Shown here in pieces: positions 1 to 5,697 of a stretch of DNA of 7,499 nt. The notes below the pieces were generated by a model. That model was not told the origin of the DNA, ran no database searches, and saw only the letters and a program-made list of their open reading frames with translations. The position numbers and the translations under genes were made by a program. Source of the DNA: Ectothiorhodospiraceae bacterium (GTDB lineage Bacteria; Pseudomonadota; Gammaproteobacteria; Thiohalomonadales; Thiohalomonadaceae); NCBI GenBank assembly GCA_007125455.1, contig SLDE01000251.1:1-7499 (forward strand), in the 5' to 3' direction. Each line of letters starts with the position of its first letter. The first letter of the stretch is position 1.

Positions 1-110
1 ACCTACCCAAGATATGGCTTACCCGAGTGTAGTGCAAGTGAGTTTGTACATATATTGCAAAATAATTCACACAGCCCTTGGTACGCGCTTTTGCACCAAA
101 ATAAGGCAGC

Positions 111-140
111 TTTAGCGTATATTTAGGCGATCTTTAGCGG
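111..140. repeat. Three TTTAG repeats spaced exactly 11 bp
   Basis: TTTAGCG at 111, TTTAGGCG at 122 and TTTAGCGG at 133 start exactly 11 bases apart, one helical turn. They lie in the 182-base gene-free, AT-richer stretch after mtfA. Direct repeats at 11-bp spacing are typical of sites for OmpR/PhoB-family response regulators. A gene beyond the left edge on the minus strand is the likely target; nothing in the window identifies the regulator. The rest of 1-182 shows no gene or convincing terminator. Confidence 0.5.
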
Positions 141-182
141 TAGACGGGACGAGGCATGACAAAAAAGCTATACAAAACAAAC

Positions 183-965
183 TCAATGACGAGGTGTGTA
201 GGGTTCCTGTTGGTAGAAGCGGCACAGTAGCTGGTAGAGATCGGGGTAGCGGCTTGCCAGCCACGGGGGATCGCAAAAGAAATACTCGCTCAACACCGCG
301 AAGAACTCGGCCGGGTGGGTGGCGGCATAGGGGTCGATATCGGTTTCATGCCCGGCTTCAACTTCCCTTACTAAGTTGTTGTAATGATGAGTAAATACCT
401 TGGTCCATTCCGGGGTATTCATGTCGCGGTGCAAAGGGGGATAGCCATCGGCGTGGCCATTTGCTGCATCGATCTTGTGGGCAAACTCGTGGATCACCAC
501 ATTCAAGCCGTGGCTCTCGGGCTGTTCGCCATCGGGATCAATCTCACTCCAGCTCAGGATAAGCAGGCCTTGCTCCCAGGCCTCGCCGATGTGCCACTCC
601 TCCCCCTGATGGACCACGCCATCCTCGCCCTGCCAGTTTTCCTGCACCAAAAAGCGCTGCGGATAGAGCAGGATCTCGCGCCAGCCCCGATACCAGCGCA
701 GTCCCAGCGCCAACACCGGCACACAGGCCTGGGCGGCGACCACCACGGCCATCCACGGGGTCGGTTCCAGTCCCCCGGCCCCGTTGATGACCTTCTGGCG
801 TAGAAAGCGACTGGCCATGACCCGGAGTTGATGGCGTTGTCTCGGTGAATAGGCCTGTAACAGCGGGAGGGCCGCAACGGCGCGGCCCCAAAGTGGTTGC
901 GGGATCCGGTGACGACGCAGCAGGCGCGCCAGGAGCCAGCGCTGCAGTCGATTAACTACTGGCAC
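183..965 (-). CDS. mtfA: MtfA family zinc metallopeptidase
   Basis: Cytosolic zinc-dependent peptidase of the MtfA (YeeI) family. In E. coli MtfA binds the repressor Mlc and so affects ptsG expression; whether Mlc exists here is unknown. Numbering from the GTG at 965 (260 aa; E. coli about 265), the metal motif HEFAH lies at about 159-163 (two His ligands, catalytic Glu160). It is followed by DPYAA (Tyr about 213) and PAEFFAVLSEYFF, whose first Glu (about 220) matches the third zinc ligand. The family end FYQQEP is present. The start is uncertain because no ATG lies in frame before the conserved region. The GTG at 965 gives an N-terminus (RLQRWLLARLLRRHRIPQPLW) that fits non-enteric homologues as I remember them; the GTG at 992 would add nine residues. 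Neither has a clear ribosome binding site. Either start overlaps the 3' end of lysS (14 or 41 bases), suggesting translational coupling. The stop is TGA. Confidence 0.88.
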   Translation of the reverse strand: MPVVNRLQRWLLARLLRRHRIPQPLWGRAVAALPLLQAYSPRQRHQLRVMASRFLRQKVINGAGGLEPTPWMAVVVAAQACVPVLALGLRWYRGWREILLYPQRFLVQENWQGEDGVVHQGEEWHIGEAWEQGLLILSWSEIDPDGEQPESHGLNVVIHEFAHKIDAANGHADGYPPLHRDMNTPEWTKVFTHHYNNLVREVEAGHETDIDPYAATHPAEFFAVLSEYFFCDPPWLASRYPDLYQLLCRFYQQEPYTPRH

Positions 966-2463
966 GCATGTGGGGGAAGAGCAGTACGTCACGGATGGAT
1001 GGCGAGTCGGTAAACAGCATCACCAGACGATCGATCCCGATCCCCTCCCCGGCGGTCGGCGGCAGGCCGTGTTCCAGGGCCACGATGTAGTCGGCATCGA
1101 AGTGCATCGCCTCTTCGTCACCGGCAGCCTTCTCCTCTACCTGCTTGCGGAAGCGTTCGGCCTGGTCTTCCGGGTCGTTCAGCTCGGAGAAGCCATTGGC
1201 GATCTCGCGCCCGCCGACAAAAAATTCAAAGCGATCGGTGACAAAGGGATCGGCATCGCTGGGGCGGGCCAGTGGCGAGACCTCGGTGGGATAGGCGGTG
1301 ATGAAGGTCGGCTCCTTGAGGCGGTGCTCGACGGTCTTTTCGAAGATCTCGATCTGTACCTTGCCCAGCCCGTAACTGGGCTTGAGCGGGATCCCCAAGC
1401 CCTCGGCCAGCTTGCTCGCCTCCTCCAGGGATTCCAGCTGTGCCGGCAGGATCTCCGGGTTGAAGTGGAGGATGGCGTCTTTCACCGTCATCCGCTGGAA
1501 GGGCTCGCCGAAGTGGTAGCTTTCTCCCTGATACTCGACGGTGGTATTGCCCAGCACATCTTCGGCTACCCGGCGCAGCATCGCCTCGGTCAGATCCATC
1601 AGGTCGTGGTAGTCGGCGTAGGCCTGGTAGAACTCGAGCATGGTGAACTCGGGGTTGTGACGGGTGGAGAGCCCCTCGTTACGGAAGTTGCGGTTGATCT
1701 CGAACACCCGCTCAAAGCCGCCCACCACCAGGCGCTTGAGGTAGAGCTCCGGGGCGATGCGCAGATAGAGATCCATGTCCAGGGCATTGTGGTAGGTGGT
1801 GAAGGGGCGTGCGCTGGCACCACCGGGGATGGCCTGCATCATCGGTGTTTCCACTTCAAGAAAATCACGTTCCACCAGGAACTCTCGGATGGTTTGCACA
1901 ATCCGGGAACGGATCTTGAAGGTCTGGCGGGTCACATCGTTAATGATGAGATCCACATAACGCTGACGGTAGCGGGTCTCCTGATCACTGAGTCCGTGCC
2001 ACTTTTCCGGCAAGGGACGCAAGGATTTGGTAAGCAGACGAATGCTATCGACCTTGAGGGAGAGTTCACCGGTCTTGGTGCGGAACAGCACCCCTTCGGC
2101 ACCGATGATGTCGCCCACATCCCACTTCTTAAACTGCTCGTTGTACAGGCCTTCGGGCAGGCTATCGCGCTGAACGAACAGCTGCAGCGTACCGGACATG
2201 TCCTTGATATGGGCAAAGGAGGCCTTGCCCATGATGCGTTTGCTCATCATCCGACCGGCCACACTCACCCGCACCGGGTTGGCCTCCAGCTCTTCGCCGC
2301 CAACCTCGTCGTACTTGGCATGCAGCTCACCGGCGACTACGTTACGGCGAAAATCGTTGGGGAAGGCATTGCCCTGCTCGCGGATCACGCCGAGCTTCTG
2401 ACGGCGCTCCTGGATCAGCTTGTTTTCATCCAGCGCAGTGGTTTGTTTCTGTTCGTCACTCAT
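952..2463 (-). CDS. lysS: Lysyl-tRNA synthetase (class II)
   Basis: Charges tRNA-Lys with lysine using ATP; a cytosolic class IIb aminoacyl-tRNA synthetase. The 503-aa product matches E. coli LysS (505 aa) almost end to end. An OB-fold anticodon-binding domain spans about residues 65-145 (VAGRMMSKRIMGKASF at its start). The catalytic domain carries motif 1 around FLEVETPMMQ (201-210), motif 2 around FRNEGLSTRHNPEFTMLEFY (260-279) and motif 3 GIGIDRLVMLF (474-484), with GGREIANGFSELND (417-430) in the active site. The ATG at 2463 is preferred by homology (MSDEQ versus E. coli MSEQ). A TTG directly upstream at 2466 is also possible, because the AGG of the upstream AGGTAG is 7 nt from the TTG but 10 nt from the ATG. 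It follows prfB as in many gammaproteobacteria; the 104-base gap holds two hairpins. Stop TAA. Confidence 0.97.
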   Translation of the reverse strand: MSDEQKQTTALDENKLIQERRQKLGVIREQGNAFPNDFRRNVVAGELHAKYDEVGGEELEANPVRVSVAGRMMSKRIMGKASFAHIKDMSGTLQLFVQRDSLPEGLYNEQFKKWDVGDIIGAEGVLFRTKTGELSLKVDSIRLLTKSLRPLPEKWHGLSDQETRYRQRYVDLIINDVTRQTFKIRSRIVQTIREFLVERDFLEVETPMMQAIPGGASARPFTTYHNALDMDLYLRIAPELYLKRLVVGGFERVFEINRNFRNEGLSTRHNPEFTMLEFYQAYADYHDLMDLTEAMLRRVAEDVLGNTTVEYQGESYHFGEPFQRMTVKDAILHFNPEILPAQLESLEEASKLAEGLGIPLKPSYGLGKVQIEIFEKTVEHRLKEPTFITAYPTEVSPLARPSDADPFVTDRFEFFVGGREIANGFSELNDPEDQAERFRKQVEEKAAGDEEAMHFDADYIVALEHGLPPTAGEGIGIDRLVMLFTDSPSIRDVLLFPHMRASS

Positions 2464-2491
2464 CAAGTATCTACCTAATCTGTGTCATGCC

Positions 2492-2506
2492 CGGCGGGTA
2501 TCGCCG
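2492..2506 (-). other. Short GC-rich hairpin before lysS
   Basis: CGGCG at 2492-2496 and CGCCG at 2502-2506 form a perfect 5-bp GC stem with a 5-base loop, about 16 bases upstream of the AGGTAG that precedes lysS. There is no T-tract, so it is not a terminator. It may simply structure the leader of lysS; its function is unknown. Confidence 0.4.
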
Positions 2507-2518
2507 CTATACATGGAT

Positions 2519-2559
2519 ACGAGGTAGGAGCGAGAGAGCTGCTGCTTCTCCTACCTCGT
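2519..2559 (-). repeat. Perfect 12-bp inverted repeat between prfB and lysS
   Basis: ACGAGGTAGGAG at 2519-2530 is the exact reverse complement of CTCCTACCTCGT at 2548-2559, with a 17-base loop. It starts 8 bases after the prfB stop in the minus-strand transcript. Neither side carries a T-tract, so a classical intrinsic terminator is not supported. It could be an RNA processing or stabilising hairpin that adjusts the prfB/lysS ratio, or a small dispersed palindromic element. The structure is directly visible; its role is not. Confidence 0.75.
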
Positions 2560-2567
2560 CCCTGCCG

Positions 2568-3666
2568 TTATAGGCCGCTCTTGAGGCTGGCCTCGATAAA
2601 CTCGTCCAGGTCCCCATCCAGTACCGCCTGGGTGTTGCTGGTCTCGACACTGGTGCGCAAATCCTTGATACGCGACTGATCGAGTACATAGGAGCGGATC
2701 TGCGAGCCCCAGCCGATATCCGACTTGCTCTCTTCCAGCGCCTGTTGGTCGGCACTGCGCTTTTGCATCTCCAGTTCATACAGCTTGGCCTTGAGCTGCT
2801 TCATGGCCTGATCTTTGTTCTTGTGCTGGGAGCGATCGTTCTGGCACTGCACCACGATCCCGCTGGGGTTATGGGTGATACGTACCGCCGACTCGGTACG
2901 GTTAACATGCTGACCACCGGCACCGGAGGCCCGGTACACGTCGATGCGTAGGTCGGCCGGATTGATATCGATCTCGATGCTGTCGTCGATCTCGGGAGAG
3001 ACGAACACCGAGGCAAAGGAGGTGTGGCGACGGTTGCCCGAGTCGAATGGCGACTTGCGCACCAAACGGTGTACCCCGGTTTCGGTACGCAGCCAGCCAA
3101 AGGCATATTCGCCTTCAAAGCGAATGGTGGCGCTCTTGATCCCGGCGACCTCCCCGTCGGAGACCTCCATCAGCTCGGTTTTGAAGCCACGGCGCTCACC
3201 CCAGCGTAGATACATGCGTAGCAGTATGCTGGCCCAGTCCTGGGCCTCGGTACCACCGGAGCCGGACTGGATATCCAGGTAGGCGTTGCTGGGATCCATT
3301 TGACCGGCAAACATGCGCCGAAACTCCAGGGCTTCGAGGGCTTTCTCTGCCTCGGCCAGATCGGCCGACACGGAGTTGACCGTCTCCTCGTCCCCCTCCT
3401 CCACGGCCATCGCCAACAGATCCCCGGCATCGCCAAGGGTGCCGGTGAGATCGTCGATGGTCTCGACTACCTTCTCCAGTGCAACCCGCTCACGCCCCAG
3501 CTCCTGGGCATACTCGGGTTTGTTCCAGACATTGGGGTCTTCCAGTTCGCGGCAGACCTCTACCAAACGCTCCTGTTTGACATCGTAGTCAAAGATACCC
3601 CCTCAGGGCATCTACACGCCCTTGCATGTCTTTGATTTGATTTACTATCGGATTGACTTCCAGCAT
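2568..3666 (-). CDS. prfB: Peptide chain release factor 2, with programmed +1 frameshift
   Basis: RF2 recognises UAA and UGA stop codons and triggers release of the finished protein from the ribosome. The gene begins at ATG 3666 (MLEVNPIVNQIKDMQGRVDALRGYL), meets an in-frame TGA at 3591-3589, and continues in the +1 frame from GAC at 3590 (DYDVKQERL). Joined, the product is 365 aa, the same length as E. coli RF2. The stop-codon-reading tripeptide SPF is at 205-207 and the catalytic GGQ at 250-252. Residue 246 is Ala (YRASGAGGQ), the common form, rather than the Thr of E. coli K-12. The coiled N-terminal domain and the conserved segment NDRSQHKNKDQAMKQ are intact. RF2 controls its own level: when it is scarce, termination at the internal TGA is slow and frameshifting rises. 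An AGG about 10 bases before the ATG is a weak ribosome binding site. It lies between lapB and lysS. Confidence 0.97.
3588..3603 (-). promoter_or_regulatory. RF2 +1 programmed frameshift signal
   Basis: On the minus strand the bases read AGGGGG (3603-3598), TAT, CTT (3594-3592), TGA (3591-3589), C. The AGGGGG acts as an internal Shine-Dalgarno sequence three bases upstream of the CTT slippery codon. tRNA-Leu slips from CUU to UUU, skipping one base, and the ribosome resumes at GAC. The stop is followed by C, a weak termination context that favours shifting. This is the same signal as E. coli prfB. Zero-frame reading would end after 25 residues. Confidence 0.97.
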
Positions 3667-3696
3667 ATTCGGATGGCCTATTCTCAGGGTGTTTTA

Positions 3697-3758
3697 TGCG
3701 CTGTAACCCGGCAGTGAAAGATCCGGGGCAGAAAAGCCGCTCATGATACTACAGCGCA
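3697..3758 (-). repeat. Nested inverted repeats in the lapB-prfB gap
   Basis: An outer pair, TGCGCTGTA at 3697-3705 and TACAGCGCA at 3750-3758, forms a perfect 9-bp stem around 44 bases. Inside it CCCGG (3707-3711) and CCGGG (3723-3727) form a second 5-bp stem. It begins about 10 bases after the lapB stop on the minus strand and ends about 30 bases before prfB. No T-tract follows on either strand. It may separate lapB from prfB expression. No convincing sigma70 promoter for prfB was found in the gap. Confidence 0.55.
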
Positions 3759-3767
3759 GGCATGGGA

Positions 3768-4907
3768 TTAAACCGGCTTGATGCTATTCCAGTGCTTGCA
3801 ACTGGGGCACTGCCAGAGCATGGTGCGTCCCTGGTAACCGCAGTCCCGGCACTGGTAGCTGGGTTTGTGCTCGATTAAGCGCTGGCTGACCTCGTGCAGT
3901 TGCTGCCAGGGTTGCTCGCCCCCCTGGCGATCGCGCAGCAAGCCAATCAGCCTGGCCAGGCCGTTGAGACTGGCTTGCTGGGCCAGGCGGTCTTCGAGCA
4001 GTCGCTGGGCCTGTTCACGGGCACCACGCTGCATGTAGAGAGTGACCAGATAGTCGCCGATCGGCTGCTGGGAAAAACGCGCCGCCAACTGCTCCAGATA
4101 GCGCACAAACTCCTCGCCTCGCTCTAACTGAACGTATGCCTGGTGTAAGGGCTCCAATACCAGTGGTAGGTAGTCCGGGTCCTGGCTCTCCACCCGACTG
4201 GCCGCCTGGATCGCCTGCCGCCATTCGGCACGCTCTATTGCCCGCCGTGCTTCCAGCAGGCTGGCACGTACGCTGTTGCGATCACTGTCGATGGCCTGGC
4301 GCAGGTGCTGTTGCATTTGTGCCCAATCGCCCTTTTTAAGATCCAGCTCGGCCAGCTCACAATAGTAGTGCGCCAGCACGGGGCGATATTGTTCGCGCTC
4401 GTTGCCACGCAACTGCTCGGCCACCCCAATGGCCTTGCGCCATTCCTTTTCACGTTGAAAGATCTCCAGTAATTGTTGGCGACTGGCGGCACCGTGTACT
4501 GGATCATTGCTTAGGTCGAGAAAGAGGTTTTCCGCACGATCCAACAGGCCGGCCCCCATATAGTCCTTGGCAAGGGCGAATAGGGCCTGACGTTTGTGCT
4601 CGGCCGAAAGGGTCGGACGGGCGATCAGGTTTTGGTGGATACGGATCGCCCGCTCCACCTCGCCACGGCGCAGAAAGAGCGCCGCCAGAGCAAACTGGAT
4701 CTCCACCGAATCACTGTCCAGCTCCGACAGGCCGATAAAGACATCCAACGCCTCATCGGGCTGTTCATCGAGTAGGTAGTTCAGGCCTTGGTAATAACGG
4801 GGATTAAGCTGGGTGCCAGTGCGCTTGCGACGCTTGTCGCTACGCCCCAGTAACCACCCGGAAAAGGCTGCTACCGGAAGCAGCAGAAAGAGCAACTCGA
4901 TCCCCAT
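3768..4907 (-). CDS. lapB: Lipopolysaccharide assembly protein LapB
   Basis: Inner-membrane-anchored TPR protein (YciM). In E. coli it works with the protease FtsH and with PbgA/YejM to control degradation of LpxC, the committed step of lipid A synthesis, and so balances LPS with phospholipid. The 379-aa product (E. coli 389) starts MGIELLFLLLPVAAFSGW, a single N-terminal membrane segment (about 3-20), followed by a basic stretch (RSDKRRKR). TPR-like helices run from about 35 to 345, including the well-conserved RGEVERAIRIHQNLI (81-95) and KDYMGAGLLDRAENLF (114-129). The C-terminal rubredoxin-like zinc site has all four cysteines: Cys353, Cys356, Cys367 and Cys370. The start is fixed by homology and by an AGGA nine bases upstream of the ATG. 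Its ATG overlaps the lapA stop (TGATG), indicating translational coupling. Stop TAA. Confidence 0.96.
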   Translation of the reverse strand: MGIELLFLLLPVAAFSGWLLGRSDKRRKRTGTQLNPRYYQGLNYLLDEQPDEALDVFIGLSELDSDSVEIQFALAALFLRRGEVERAIRIHQNLIARPTLSAEHKRQALFALAKDYMGAGLLDRAENLFLDLSNDPVHGAASRQQLLEIFQREKEWRKAIGVAEQLRGNEREQYRPVLAHYYCELAELDLKKGDWAQMQQHLRQAIDSDRNSVRASLLEARRAIERAEWRQAIQAASRVESQDPDYLPLVLEPLHQAYVQLERGEEFVRYLEQLAARFSQQPIGDYLVTLYMQRGAREQAQRLLEDRLAQQASLNGLARLIGLLRDRQGGEQPWQQLHEVSQRLIEHKPSYQCRDCGYQGRTMLWQCPSCKHWNSIKPV

Positions 4908-5200
4908 CAATAATGGTCCTTGATCGGGATATCCCGCAGGTTGCGGATCTCTTGCTGGGTGGTGGCCAGTTGCTTGCGTAGCTGGCGGCTTTGCCAGTGT
5001 GCATGCCATAACCAGGCCAGGCAGCTAAGCAGGGTGAGTACGGTGCCTGCGACAAAACTCAACAACAGCATGACGGCGAGGGGTAATTGTGCCTGTGCCA
5101 GATAATAGTCGAAGCTGACCGGCTCGGTATTGAGCGCAGTAAGCAACGCCGCCAGGGCAGCGAGTAATAGCAGGAGAAAGAGTATGATTAGGCGTTTCAT
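4907..5200 (-). CDS. lapA: Lipopolysaccharide assembly protein LapA (DUF1049)
   Basis: Small inner-membrane protein (YciS), partner of LapB in LPS assembly. The 97-aa product (E. coli 102) has two hydrophobic helices at about 3-22 and 41-65. They are separated by a short loop containing EPVSFDYYLAQAQLPL, the part most like E. coli LapA (QVTFNYLLAQGEYRIS). After the second helix comes a charged, probably coiled, cytoplasmic tail (RQLRKQLATTQQEIRNL, 72-88). The ATG at 5200 is the only sensible start, yet no purine-rich ribosome binding site is obvious just upstream. The stop TGA shares one base with the lapB ATG, so the two are read as a pair. In E. coli this operon is heat-shock responsive; I found no clear sigma32 promoter in the 112 bases between ihfB and lapA. 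Confidence 0.93.
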   Translation of the reverse strand: MKRLIILFLLLLLAALAALLTALNTEPVSFDYYLAQAQLPLAVMLLLSFVAGTVLTLLSCLAWLWHAHWQSRQLRKQLATTQQEIRNLRDIPIKDHY

Positions 5201-5230
5201 CGTTGATCACTTTAGCAGTAATCAGTGATT

Positions 5231-5254
5231 CGATCGACGGAAATGCGATCGACG
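5231..5254. repeat. 9-bp direct repeat upstream of lapA
   Basis: CGATCGACG occurs at 5231-5239 and again at 5246-5254, a 15-base period, in the ihfB-lapA gap about 30-55 bases before the lapA start. A small inverted repeat, ATCACT (5206-5211) and AGTGAT (5224-5229), lies between it and the gene. It could be a regulator site, but nothing identifies one. Confidence 0.45.
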
Positions 5255-5312
5255 CGGTAGGATTATCGGAAAGGAAGGGGTGCAGATACAGCGCAGGGGG
5301 AAAGCCGGGTAA

Positions 5313-5630
5313 TCAGCCGCCCTCTTGCTGGATGGTATGACCCTTGCTGAGACCCTCGTTGACGCGATCACGCAACTCCTTGCCAGGCTTGAAGTGCGGT
5401 ACATACTTGGCACTGAGCGCCACCGCTTCACCGGTCTTGGGGTTACGCCCCATGCGCGGTGGACGGTAATGCAGGGAAAAGCTACCAAAACCACGGATCT
5501 CTATACGATCACCGCCAGCCAGGGAATTGGCCATGGTCTCCAGTACGGTCTTCACCGCCAGCTCAACATCTTTGTATGGAAGCTGTTGCTGCTTACGCGA
5601 GAGGATATCGATCAGTTCGGATTTGGTCAT
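5313..5630 (-). CDS. ihfB: Integration host factor subunit beta
   Basis: One half of the IHF heterodimer, a nucleoid protein that bends DNA sharply at specific sites and assists recombination, replication initiation and sigma54 promoters. Its partner, IHF alpha, is not in this window. The 105-aa product starts MTKSELIDIL. It carries the family core ERMAxxLAxGDRIEIRGFGSFSLHYR-like segment (about 31-56), the DNA-intercalating arm GRNPKTG (61-67, Pro64 at the tip) and KYVPHFKPGKELRDRVN (75-91). SLHYR and KYVPHF mark it as beta rather than alpha or HU. The C-terminus runs about 11 residues past the E. coli end (GLSKGHTIQQEGG). AGGA lies about 7 bases before the ATG. It follows rpsA as in E. coli. 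Stop TGA. Confidence 0.97.
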   Translation of the reverse strand: MTKSELIDILSRKQQQLPYKDVELAVKTVLETMANSLAGGDRIEIRGFGSFSLHYRPPRMGRNPKTGEAVALSAKYVPHFKPGKELRDRVNEGLSKGHTIQQEGG

Positions 5631-5654
5631 TTAATGATCCTGTAGCCGGATAGC

Positions 5655-5679
5655 GGATGGGGTCAGGGCGACCCCATCC
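5655..5679 (-). repeat. Perfect 10-bp hairpin between rpsA and ihfB
   Basis: GGATGGGGTC at 5655-5664 is the exact reverse complement of GACCCCATCC at 5670-5679, with a 5-base loop. It begins 18 bases after the rpsA stop on the minus strand and ends about 14 bases before the ihfB ribosome binding site. No T-tract follows, so an intrinsic terminator is not supported. A stabilising or processing hairpin that sets different levels of S1 and IHF beta is plausible but unproven. Confidence 0.75.
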
Positions 5680-5697
5680 ATACCCGTAAGGCGAGGC

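Noticed and set aside
78..97. Sigma54-like promoter on the plus strand (TTGGTACG ... TTGCA) overlapping a TGCACCA NtrC-like half-site
   Set aside because: The spacing between the GG and GC elements is 11 bases instead of the strict 10, the paired NtrC half-site is missing, and no plus-strand gene follows.
161..166. Run of six T's on the minus strand after mtfA as a possible terminator
   Set aside because: No GC-rich inverted repeat precedes it.
970..2478. Long plus-strand open frame (502 codons) opposite lysS
   Set aside because: Its translation resembles no known family and it exactly mirrors a strongly conserved synthetase; it arises from the codon bias of lysS.
2471..2488. Five-codon upstream ORF (ATG ACA CAG ATT AGG TAG) whose stop overlaps the lysS Shine-Dalgarno
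   Set aside because: It has no ribosome binding site of its own and is short enough to occur by chance; no lysine codons that would suggest attenuation.
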